A stretch of 5,581 nt of DNA from positions 1 through 5,581 of the forward strand of contig QNBI01000162.1 of assembly GCA_003641675.1 (NCBI GenBank). Reading direction: 5' to 3'. Each line of letters begins with the position of its first letter. The first letter of the stretch is position 1. This DNA comes from Spirochaetota bacterium. GTDB taxonomy: Bacteria; Spirochaetota; Spirochaetia; SZUA-6. A model generated the notes under the pieces. The model was not told the origin of the DNA, made no database searches, and worked only from the letters and a program-made list of their open reading frames with translations. Of this stretch, positions 1-5,581 are shown piece after piece. The translations under genes were made by a program, and so were the position numbers.

Positions 1-1413
1 AATAATCCCCGGCTCTTTGGGAGCTGTGAAGGTAATAAATTTACTATCCGGGTTATCAATCTCCCCTTCTCCGTCTTCAATAAACCAGATAACCTGATAA
101 TCAGCTTCAATCTCATGCTTTTTTCTGTCCCTTGCAGCTATCCTTAGTTTTTTAGTTTCGCCCACTCTCATAACAACGGAAGCAGGCTTTATTACAGCAG
201 AGTAAAGGGGTCCGGGATAATCAAAAAAATCCTGCTGCCCTCCCTTTTCTACGGCACTAACTTCTTTAGAAATATAGACGGGGTCCGAATCACCTGATCC
301 GGCACTTTCGGCAGAGACAGTACTTTCTTCCTTCACTATCTCGATTTTCTTTGCTTTTTTCACGGCAAGCCAGCTGTACTCATCCTGCGGAAGATGATTG
401 TATGCTTCCTGCAGAGCTTTTGTAATTTTGTAGAGCATTTTCCTGCTCGCTTTTTCTTCCTCCGCCCTCTTCTGTTCTTCAATCACCTTCGCCAACTTAT
501 CCGCCAACGGCTTTAGAGTAAAAAGAAAATTATCAAAGGCTTCATCATAAACAAAGCCGCCTCTTGTTCCCGGTGTAAGCTGCAGAAATGAAGCATCTAT
601 AATCCCCTCGATGTATGGAGAATTCCACGGAAAACAATTAAGCGCTTCAATACTCGTGACAGAGGGAATAACTCTTGTACCTAGTTTATAAAGGCCTATT
701 CTATTATCAGCAGAGGGTTCACTTAAGTATAATTCATAATAAATCTCACCCAGGGGGCTTTTTATCCTGGGAAGGTCATGCAAAAGGCGGCCTTTAAATT
801 TTCTGGGCTCGACTAATAGTTCTTTCCTGCTCGTTTTATCAAGAATCTTTATCTTTACACCTGTTTTACTTATTCTGTCTCTGAGCTCACTTGCAAGGTA
901 GTTCTGAATTTTCTCACCGGAAAGTTGTTTTATCCCCGGAAGAATAGGTTTTATTAATATTTCCGTTCCGGTATTAAGAAACAAAGTTCTTACTTCGGAT
1001 ACATTATACCCGGGATTATTCTTTATCATTTTTATTCGCATAGGTTTTTTGCTCTGCCCGGCAGATGTAATGGTAAGTTCATTCCCCACTGTCCAGAAAC
1101 TCAAAAGCCCAATGCCGAATTCCCCCTGGATTTCCTTTGCTCCGTGTTTTTTTAATTTTCGTTTAATAGAATCACCTATATGAGTCGCCACATAATTAAA
1201 ATCGTCAATTCCTTCTCCGTCATCGACTACCTTAAGATATGCTTCCCCTTTCTTTTTCCCTCTTATTATAGTAATATTTTTAGCCTTTGCATCAATGCTG
1301 TTTTCTACAAATTCGGCAATTGCTTTTAAAGGGTTGCTCTGTGAGAGCGCAATTATGGTTATTGCATTCCAGTTATTTCCTATTTTCAGTTTACCGCTAT
1401 TTTTACTCTTCAT
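1..1413 (-). CDS. GHKL (MutL/Hsp90-like) ATPase with C-terminal Ig-like domain, 3' end cut by window edge
   Basis: The frame is open for 471 codons from ATG at 1413 to the left edge; the C-terminus lies outside. The N-terminal domain (about residues 12-155) has the GHKL ATP-binding motifs: N box E37-N38 in AEFVENSIDAKA, G1 DDGEGID (65-70 region), G2 GEFGIGLLSF (97-106) and a later NTGTEI (147-152). The N box resembles MutL and the G2 box resembles Hsp90/MORC-type members. Residues about 200-290, with PWNSPYIEG and LTPGTRGG, look like the S5-fold transducer region of this class. A charged Lys/Glu/Ala helix follows (about 305-345), then a Ser/Glu-rich linker (about 355-390). From about residue 404 a beta-rich stretch (SVVMRVGETKKLRI, then VIWFIEDGEGEID) resembles a bacterial Ig-like domain and is cut by the edge. 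There is no signal peptide, so it is probably cytoplasmic. The ATG overlaps the stop of the upstream transporter gene (ATGA), and AGGAG lies 11 nt upstream. ATP binding is well supported. The substrate and role are unknown; these proteins include repair, chaperone-like and defence-associated members. Confidence 0.85.
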   Translation of the reverse strand, partial: MKSKNSGKLKIGNNWNAITIIALSQSNPLKAIAEFVENSIDAKAKNITIIRGKKKGEAYLKVVDDGEGIDDFNYVATHIGDSIKRKLKKHGAKEIQGEFGIGLLSFWTVGNELTITSAGQSKKPMRIKMIKNNPGYNVSEVRTLFLNTGTEILIKPILPGIKQLSGEKIQNYLASELRDRISKTGVKIKILDKTSRKELLVEPRKFKGRLLHDLPRIKSPLGEIYYELYLSEPSADNRIGLYKLGTRVIPSVTSIEALNCFPWNSPYIEGIIDASFLQLTPGTRGGFVYDEAFDNFLFTLKPLADKLAKVIEEQKRAEEEKASRKMLYKITKALQEAYNHLPQDEYSWLAVKKAKKIEIVKEESTVSAESAGSGDSDPVYISKEVSAVEKGGQQDFFDYPGPLYSAVIKPASVVMRVGETKKLRIAARDRKKHEIEADYQVIWFIEDGEGEIDNPDSKFITFTAPKEPGII

Positions 1414-2336
1414 TTTTTAACATGCTCCTGTGATGGCTTTACGGTTATTAACAGCATACCGATCATTATCATAATAACCCCAATCCACTGCAGGGGATGC
1501 AGTTCCTCTTTAAAAACAAAAATACCCCCGATAACAGGAATAAGAATATAGTTAATAGAGAAAGCGGGGATTATACGAATTGCCTGGTCCTTTTTGTATG
1601 CAAATTGGACAACAATTACAGAAACAATGGATAAAAGTATCCAGACAACTGCATACTGATTGGCAAAAACCTCTATAAGTCTGTGGAAAAGACCGGTCGA
1701 TACTCCGAAACCTGCCGCTTCGGTCCCTGAACCGGTTAAACCGGTACCATTTCCTGTATGCGCTGCACCGGCACTCACTGTAAAAAAATAGGCTCTCCTC
1801 CCTATATCGGAAATTGCTACTTTCTGGAACATGGGAATAAAACCGCCCAGAGCACCTGAAAACCCGCCTATTAGAATACCGGCATATTTTTTCCTTTTAC
1901 GAACGATTATAATCACTGCAATATAAAGCACTGTAACCAGTACAAGCAGCTCTGTAAGTATCCCGGTATTTATTTTTTTTAGAACATATTCCTCTGTAAA
2001 ACCGCCTATAAGCACTGCCGCAACTATAACTGTAAATACTCCGCTAATTTCTCTGTACCCGAACCTTTCCTTCATCACAAACCGGGAAAACACGGCCAGT
2101 GATGCAAGTCCTGTTCCGGCCATTGCACCTACAAGAGCAACACTCCCAAGCGATACTGCATACAGTAAAATAAATGCAGCAACAGATGTTCCGAGAGTAG
2201 CAATAATCCAGATTACTATTCCCCGCCGTTTATTCTTATCTGCTGTTTCCAGTCCTATTTTCTGGCCGGCCTGTGAAATATTCAGCACCGAATAACCTAT
2301 AAAGGCCACTATTATTGCAATTAATGCATTTTTCAC
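1410..2336 (-). CDS. EamA/DMT-superfamily (possibly NIPA-like) multi-span membrane transporter
   Basis: This 308-residue inner-membrane protein has about nine hydrophobic spans, at roughly 4-22, 39-60, 64-85, 96-113, 125-146, 152-170, 226-248, 253-275 and 282-299. Two internal halves each close with a similar pattern: K89-E90 followed by ISGVFTVIVAAVLIG, and K276-E277 followed by WIGVIMIMIGMLL. A Lys-Glu before a Gly-rich final helix is the usual signature of the EamA repeat in the drug/metabolite transporter superfamily. The substrate cannot be read from the sequence; metabolites, amino acids or divalent cations (NIPA-type) are possible. A Gly/Thr/Ser-rich hydrophilic loop at about 187-218 between spans 6 and 7 is unusual. 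The start is GTG at 2336, supported by GGAGAAGG 10 nt upstream; no in-frame ATG is available nearby. Its TGA overlaps the ATG of the downstream GHKL ATPase, which implies coupled translation and perhaps a shared function. Span boundaries are estimated by eye. Confidence 0.82.
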   Translation of the reverse strand: MKNALIAIIVAFIGYSVLNISQAGQKIGLETADKNKRRGIVIWIIATLGTSVAAFILLYAVSLGSVALVGAMAGTGLASLAVFSRFVMKERFGYREISGVFTVIVAAVLIGGFTEEYVLKKINTGILTELLVLVTVLYIAVIIIVRKRKKYAGILIGGFSGALGGFIPMFQKVAISDIGRRAYFFTVSAGAAHTGNGTGLTGSGTEAAGFGVSTGLFHRLIEVFANQYAVVWILLSIVSVIVVQFAYKKDQAIRIIPAFSINYILIPVIGGIFVFKEELHPLQWIGVIMIMIGMLLITVKPSQEHVKK

Positions 2337-2346
2337 CTTATATTTG

Positions 2347-2354
2347 CCTTCTCC
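2347..2354 (-). promoter_or_regulatory. Ribosome binding site fixing the GTG start of the transporter
   Basis: On the minus strand GGAGAAGG lies 10 nt before the GTG at 2336. It is a good Shine-Dalgarno match and is the main reason for accepting the non-ATG start. The first hydrophobic span begins about four residues after this start, so little sequence could be missing. Confidence 0.7.
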
Positions 2355-2384
2355 ATTTTCCTATGATAGTATAGCTTTAGTATC

Positions 2385-2413
2385 TGGACTTATTACTGTA
2401 ACACTATTATAAA
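2385..2413 (+). promoter_or_regulatory. Candidate sigma70-type promoter for the exported protein gene
   Basis: TGGACT (2385-2390; four of six matches to TTGACA) is separated by 17 bp from TATAAA (2408-2413; five of six matches to TATAAT). The predicted +1 is near 2420, just before the AAGGAG ribosome binding site at 2421-2426, giving a leader of about 15 nt. An overlapping alternative -10, TATTAT (2405-2410), has no convincing -35. Confidence 0.4.
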
Positions 2414-2434
2414 AAGTGTAAAGGAGAAAATCCA

Positions 2435-3070
2435 ATGAAAATTTCAGTAAATAAAGTATCTTTAATTTTAATATTTTTCCTGACAACGGCACTGTATTCA
2501 CCATTGCTTTTCAGTGATACAGGGACAAATGTTTACAGAGCATACCCGTACGCCCTGGGCGCTTTTGCCGGTGAACTTGGAGGTACGGGGTTAAGCTATC
2601 AGCAATGGTTGGGCAAATTTGGTTATGAGGTATCCTTTGGAGGCTACTACACTCCGCCGGACTGCAGTTTTGAACCAAATTCAGTGTTTCTAACCTATAG
2701 TATCGGCCTGCAGTTCCAGTATGCACTTTTTTCCGAAAATCTTCTTAAGAAATTCCCCGACTGGATAGCTGCTTCGCTCTATCTATTTACAGGAACAGTA
2801 CACGTAGGGTCATTATCCCAGCCATGTAAAGTTAATCCGGATTTTAATAAGGATGACCTTTCTTCCCTTATGTACCTGTCGGATACTTCAAAATCGCCAG
2901 TATATACCCCGGACTTTGGAGTAGGTTTCGGAATAGGAATAGAACCTGTCCTTTTTAGACATTTTTCATTCCCCATGGAGTTCGGCATAGATTCAATATG
3001 GCCGCTCGGCTCATTATGGCCGGATACAGCAGGATTTATTGTACAGGGCGGTTTCCGCTACAGGTTTTAA
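2435..3070 (+). CDS. Exported protein, probable outer-membrane beta-barrel, family not recognised
   Basis: This 211-residue protein has a Sec-type signal peptide: K2 and K7, a hydrophobic core at about 8-26, and probable cleavage after S27 (LLFS before DTGT), leaving about 184 residues. The mature part is rich in Gly and aromatic residues arranged as short alternating strands, for example YEVSFGGYY (64-72), VFLTYSIGLQFQYALF (84-99), FGVGFGIGIEPVLF (161-174) and FIVQGGFRYRF (201-211). The chain ends in an aromatic-x-Phe pattern (YRF), the usual terminal beta-signal of BAM-assembled outer-membrane proteins. Two cysteines (C77, C131) could pair outside the cytoplasm. The length would suit a small barrel of about eight strands, but this is an inference. 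I do not recognise a named family or substrate. The ATG at 2435 has AAGGAG 8 nt upstream. The gene appears to be transcribed alone, with a candidate terminator behind it and a separate promoter for the next operon. Confidence 0.75.
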   Translation: MKISVNKVSLILIFFLTTALYSPLLFSDTGTNVYRAYPYALGAFAGELGGTGLSYQQWLGKFGYEVSFGGYYTPPDCSFEPNSVFLTYSIGLQFQYALFSENLLKKFPDWIAASLYLFTGTVHVGSLSQPCKVNPDFNKDDLSSLMYLSDTSKSPVYTPDFGVGFGIGIEPVLFRHFSFPMEFGIDSIWPLGSLWPDTAGFIVQGGFRYRF

Positions 3071-3080
3071 GAGCGATTCT

Positions 3081-3126
3081 TGCAGAGAGCTTAAAAAAGC
3101 GGGAATCCTCTGCACTTCTATTTCTT
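3081..3126 (+). terminator. Imperfect intrinsic terminator after the exported protein gene
   Basis: TGCAGAG (3081-3087) pairs with CTCTGCA (3108-3114). Inside it GCTT (3089-3092) pairs with AAGC (3097-3100) around an AAAA loop, leaving an asymmetric internal bulge (GGGAATC). A pyrimidine- and T-rich run (3115-3126) follows, but it is interrupted. GATTC (3075-3079) can pair instead with GAATC (3103-3107), giving a competing fold. The position, 10 bp after the stop, fits a terminator. The bulge and broken T tract make it a moderate call. Confidence 0.5.
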
Positions 3127-3153
3127 GACCAAATACAAAACTGTTACTATATT
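3125..3153 (+). promoter_or_regulatory. Sigma70-type promoter of the V/A-ATPase operon, predicted to give a leaderless transcript
   Basis: TTGACC (3125-3130; five of six consensus bases), a 17-bp spacer and TATATT (3148-3153; five of six) make the best promoter match in the window. With the usual distance from the -10 hexamer, +1 falls at about 3160, which is the A of the ATG of the first ATPase gene. The -35 element abuts the T-rich tail of the preceding terminator. The promoter match is seen directly; the start position is predicted. Confidence 0.65.
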
Positions 3154-3159
3154 GGATAA

Positions 3160-3498
3160 ATGAACAAAACGCTTTCTCATGTGTTTAAAACCGAGGAAGA
3201 AGCCAGAAAACTTATCGAGCAGGCTAAAGAGAAGGCTGCTTCTATTCTAAAGGAAACGGATGCGGAAATACAGAGACGTGCTATTGAGAAACACACAGAG
3301 GCAAGGGAATTAATTCACAGAGAGATAGAAATAGCAAGAAAAGAGGCAGCGGCAGTTCAAAGAGAGGTACTTCGAAAAGCCGAGAGAGAAAAAGCTAATT
3401 TCCTTAACGGCAAAGAAGAACTGGTAGGGAGTTTAACGGATAAAATAGTCGAAATTATTACAACGCCGGAGTATTTAAAGTATATTAAGAAGGTATAA
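3160..3498 (+). CDS. V/A-type ATPase peripheral-stalk subunit G/H
   Basis: This 112-residue protein is highly charged and almost wholly helical. Residues from about 10 to 85 form a long Ala/Glu/Lys/Arg coiled coil (EEEARKLIEQAKEKAASI and onward), followed by a short C-terminal helix with KIVEIITTPEYL. Length and composition match the small stator subunit (G of Thermus, AhaH of methanogens, NtpF of Enterococcus). That subunit pairs with subunit E to form the peripheral stalk linking the catalytic A3B3 head to membrane subunit I. Assignment rests largely on context, because coiled coils have little specific signature: subunit C follows after 2 bp, and then subunit I. It is the first gene of the operon. 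There is no Shine-Dalgarno before ATG 3160 (ATTGGATAA precedes it), and the promoter is placed for a leaderless start. A GTG at 3181 in the same frame also lacks a Shine-Dalgarno. Subunit E is not present in the window and would be expected downstream. Confidence 0.82.
   Translation: MNKTLSHVFKTEEEARKLIEQAKEKAASILKETDAEIQRRAIEKHTEARELIHREIEIARKEAAAVQREVLRKAEREKANFLNGKEELVGSLTDKIVEIITTPEYLKYIKKV
3487..3493 (+). promoter_or_regulatory. Ribosome binding site fixing the TTG start of subunit C
   Basis: AAGAAGG, inside the last codons of the subunit G/H gene, lies 7 nt before TTG 3501. It supports the non-ATG start. Conserved family sequence (YAFINAKLRARL) begins at residue 8, so a start at the next Met (residue 41) would remove the domain's N-terminus. 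Confidence 0.65.
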
Positions 3499-3500
3499 AA

Positions 3501-4568
3501 TTGCCCACGCCAGTAAAACGTTATGCCTTTATAAACGCCAAACTCAGAGCAAGGCTCAGCAAGGTTTTAAATAAAGAATTCTACGAGCGGCTTTCCTCTG
3601 CCTCCAGCTTAAACGAGGCTATGATTCTCCTTAAGAGTACAGATTTTGCCCCTGCAGCGGCGGTATATGAAAAGACCGGGGATTTAAAGATGAGCGAGCT
3701 TGAACTGTTTAAGGCGGAAGTAAACCTTTTAAAAGATCTGCAGTCATACTGTTCCAAAGATGTAAAGGAATTCATAGAGGCTCTTCTCTGCAGATATGAA
3801 ATAGACAGTATAAAAAATGCTCTGCGGTTGTGGTTCGACAAACAGGTTAGAAAGAGAGATGTCTCATATACCTCCGGTTACCTTTTCAGAGAAACCATTT
3901 TAAACCCTGTAAATATAGATGCTTTAATTAATGCAGCAGATCTTAATGCACTTATACAGATATTCGAAAAAACACCATATATGGAAATTTTCCAGCAGAA
4001 ACAGTGGTATTCAGGAATAGAAACAAGCGTTTTTCAGCTGGAAAACGCTCTGGACCTCTTTTACTACAAACAGCTTTTGGAAGCTGTAAAAATGCTTCCG
4101 GACAGAGACCAGCAGATACTAAAGAAGATTATAGGAGTCCAGATTGATATTGAGAATATCATCCGTACAGTCCGTTTTGCAGACTTTTATCACTTGAACA
4201 GCAAGGACATTGTTAAATATGCAATTCCCGGCGGTATGTATATAAATTTAAAATCCATTGAAAAAGCCGCCAGTACAGGGTCAATAAAAGATTCCCTGCC
4301 AATCCTTATGGCAAAAGGTTATGGAAAGATTTTTGCCTTATCCGGTTTTGACCGTGCCTCTGTATCCGACAGAATTTTAATAATAGAGGGTATTCTCAAC
4401 ACTATCCTTGAAAATGAAATAAGAAAAATGCTAACCGGGTATCCTTTTACAATAGGTATTGTAATTAGCTACTTTTTAATTAAGAGGCGGGAGGCAGGCA
4501 GAGTTATGAAAATTCTAAACGCCGTTAACTACCACCTCGATCCAAAAACCATTAAGGGGAAATTGTAA
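3501..4568 (+). CDS. V/A-type ATPase subunit C (V0D/AC39 family)
   Basis: This 355-residue soluble, all-helical protein forms the funnel-shaped socket that joins the central stalk (D/F) to the membrane rotor ring of K subunits. The AC39 fold is threefold pseudo-repeated, and matching elements are visible: an N-terminal YAFINAKLRARL (8-19), RYEIDSIKNALRLWF (98-112) and VQIDIENIIRTVRF (213-226), each with the acidic-x-x-N/S-I-L/R helix pattern. The C-terminal block carries the family hallmark of a YPF turn, YFLIKRREAGRVMKIL (324-339) and a final KTIKGKL. Length is typical (about 320-360). The start is TTG 3501, 2 bp after the subunit G/H stop and preceded by AAGAAGG. The stop overlaps the subunit I start by one base (TAATG). 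In the classical operons of Thermus, Methanosarcina and Enterococcus, C lies behind E; here it precedes I. Confidence 0.93.
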   Translation: MPTPVKRYAFINAKLRARLSKVLNKEFYERLSSASSLNEAMILLKSTDFAPAAAVYEKTGDLKMSELELFKAEVNLLKDLQSYCSKDVKEFIEALLCRYEIDSIKNALRLWFDKQVRKRDVSYTSGYLFRETILNPVNIDALINAADLNALIQIFEKTPYMEIFQQKQWYSGIETSVFQLENALDLFYYKQLLEAVKMLPDRDQQILKKIIGVQIDIENIIRTVRFADFYHLNSKDIVKYAIPGGMYINLKSIEKAASTGSIKDSLPILMAKGYGKIFALSGFDRASVSDRILIIEGILNTILENEIRKMLTGYPFTIGIVISYFLIKRREAGRVMKILNAVNYHLDPKTIKGKL

Positions 4569-5581
4569 TGTTCACATCCCCTATGAAATATTTAACAGTC
4601 TTTATTCTTATGCACGATGCCGAAAGGGTCACAAAAAAACTCCTTAAACTTGGAGTTATGGATTTTGTAAGAGTCTCGGAAATTCCTGATATCAACGACC
4701 CCAGGTTAACCGAACTAAGGAAGGATAATTCCTACAGCAGAATAGAAGAAAACCGGCGCCGTATTAAGACATTATTGGATTCCGCCCGGATAAAACCGGA
4801 TGCTGCAAGTACTCTCGATATAACCTCCATGACACCGCCAAACCTTGAAAAAATAGAAAGCACCCTTGAAAAAATATCAGAAGAAATACAGGGAGTCAGG
4901 GATGCACAGCGTGATATACAGCAGGAAATTCTTAGGCTTAAGGATATTCAAAGACAGATTTTTCTATACAGTGACTTAAGAGAGGGGCTCCACAATGAAT
5001 CTGCCTATTCTTTTTTAGTAATAAAAGCAGGTAGTGTGCCGGAAAAGAACTATAACGAGCTTATCTCAAAACTAAAAGCATTCCCTTCGGTCCAGTTAAA
5101 ACTGGATGGACCGGAGCCGTTAGTTTACTCTGACAAGTCAAAGGGAAACCGAGAAAATAAATATATTAGTCTAATTAATATTTATCTAAAAAAAAATTCT
5201 GCAAGCATAGAACAAATAATGGAGGAGCTTGGCTGGGAAGAAGCCGATATTTCCAGCTTAAAATTAATTTCAAATAATCTTACCCTACAGGATATTAAAG
5301 CTAAAATTAAAACCGCCCAAAATAAACAGGATAAGTTAAACACCAGGTACACAGAAATTATTTCTTTAAAACGTGACTGGCTTAAAAAAACATGGAACAA
5401 CCTGACTCTAAACATCCTTTATCTACGTATACAGTCTTATTTCTCCCGGACAGAACGAGCGGTATTATTTGCAGGGTGGATACCGGCAGAGAAGAAACAC
5501 GAAACAGAGACACAAATTAGAGATACAGTACAGGGAAAATGCATTTTAGAGTGGAAAACACCCGAAGAGGTAGATTCGGAA
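4568..5581 (+). CDS. V/A-type ATPase subunit I, N-terminal part, 3' end cut by window edge
   Basis: The frame is open for 338 codons to the right edge. Subunit I (equivalent to eukaryotic subunit a and NtpI) is the membrane stator that carries the ion half-channels; its soluble N-terminal arm binds the peripheral stalks. Only this arm is present here. Features seen are the N-terminal MKYLTVFILMHDAERV (6-21), typical of the first beta strand and helix, then LLKLGVMDFVRV (25-36). A long helical hairpin half lies at about 92-135 (EKISEEIQGVRDAQRDIQQ), the returning half at about 240-290, and FAGWIPAEK (301-309) is the strongly conserved GW-P element. The membrane domain, expected to start within roughly the next 50 residues, is outside, so ion specificity cannot be judged. 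ATG 4568 is preferred over M6 because AAGGGGA lies 7 nt upstream. It overlaps the subunit C stop by one base. Confidence 0.92.
   Translation, partial: MFTSPMKYLTVFILMHDAERVTKKLLKLGVMDFVRVSEIPDINDPRLTELRKDNSYSRIEENRRRIKTLLDSARIKPDAASTLDITSMTPPNLEKIESTLEKISEEIQGVRDAQRDIQQEILRLKDIQRQIFLYSDLREGLHNESAYSFLVIKAGSVPEKNYNELISKLKAFPSVQLKLDGPEPLVYSDKSKGNRENKYISLINIYLKKNSASIEQIMEELGWEEADISSLKLISNNLTLQDIKAKIKTAQNKQDKLNTRYTEIISLKRDWLKKTWNNLTLNILYLRIQSYFSRTERAVLFAGWIPAEKKHETETQIRDTVQGKCILEWKTPEEVDSE

Larger units (their letters stand above)
2337..2434. promoter_or_regulatory. Divergent intergenic promoter region
   Basis: This AT-rich 98-bp region separates the minus-strand transporter/ATPase pair from the plus-strand exported protein. 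It must hold both promoters unless a distant one is used. On the minus strand the best -10 is TATACT (2368-2373), about 14 nt before the Shine-Dalgarno. No good -35 is seen at 16-18 bp spacing, so that promoter is weakly supported. No clear operator palindrome is visible. Confidence 0.4.

Noticed and set aside
1421..1423. Alternative ATG upstream of the GHKL ATPase start
   Set aside because: It is out of frame with the ATPase and meets a stop after a few codons.
2511..2726. Minus-strand open frame of 71 codons inside the exported protein gene
   Set aside because: It lies antisense to a well-supported gene with a signal peptide and Shine-Dalgarno; its translation is Cys/His/Arg-rich with no recognisable domain.
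2779..2988. Minus-strand open frame of 69 codons inside the exported protein gene
   Set aside because: It lies fully antisense to the same gene and has no domain; it is a shadow frame.
3581..3841. Minus-strand open frame of 86 codons inside subunit C
   Set aside because: The opposite strand encodes clear AC39-family sequence; the antisense product has no recognisable features.
4583..4585. Alternative ATG (M6) as the start of subunit I
   Set aside because: No Shine-Dalgarno precedes it, whereas AAGGGGA is well spaced from ATG 4568, which also overlaps the upstream stop.
5182..5415. Minus-strand open frame of 77 codons with a hydrophobic stretch inside subunit I
   Set aside because: It is antisense to the helical arm of subunit I; the hydrophobic look arises from the reverse complement of Lys/Glu/Asn-rich codons.

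Overview
The window looks like a bacterial chromosome segment of moderate-to-low GC content. It carries two divergent groups of genes. A spirochaete-type host (Spirochaetota) is my best guess. The window combines a V/A-type rotary ATPase operon with a secreted protein that ends in the aromatic C-terminus of outer-membrane beta-barrels. That points to a diderm bacterium using a V-type ATPase. This is inference; Deinococcus-Thermus, Bacteroidota and Chlamydiota also fit the combination to some degree.

Left part, minus strand (1-2336): two co-directional genes. A 308-residue multi-span membrane protein of the EamA/DMT (or NIPA-like) class starts at a GTG (2336). Its stop overlaps, in an ATGA arrangement, the start (1413) of a large GHKL-type ATPase. 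The ATPase has MutL/Hsp90-style nucleotide-binding motifs, an S5-like middle region, a charged helix and an Ig-like beta domain, and it runs off the left edge. It is open for 471 codons.

Centre (2337-2434): a 98-bp divergent intergenic region with candidate promoters for both directions. On the plus strand it is followed by a 211-residue exported protein, probably an outer-membrane beta-barrel (2435-3070). An imperfect terminator hairpin follows that gene.

Right part, plus strand (3160-5581): the beginning of a V/A-type ATPase operon. It encodes the coiled-coil peripheral-stalk subunit G/H (3160-3498), the central-stalk socket subunit C (V0D/AC39 family, TTG start, 3501-4568) and the first 338 residues of the membrane stator subunit I (from 4568, cut by the right edge). 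The genes are separated by 2 bp and then overlap by 1 bp, so they are one transcription and translation unit. A strong sigma70-type promoter (TTGACC, 17 bp, TATATT) is placed so that its predicted +1 falls on the A of the first gene's ATG, and no Shine-Dalgarno sequence is visible there. The operon may therefore begin with a leaderless mRNA. The order G-C-I also differs from the classical order, in which C follows E.

I see no tRNA, rRNA, CRISPR array, insertion sequence or phage signal. I see no clear undescribed system. The most noteworthy items are the apparent leaderless start, the ATPase-Ig fusion coupled to a transporter, and the unusual ATPase gene order.
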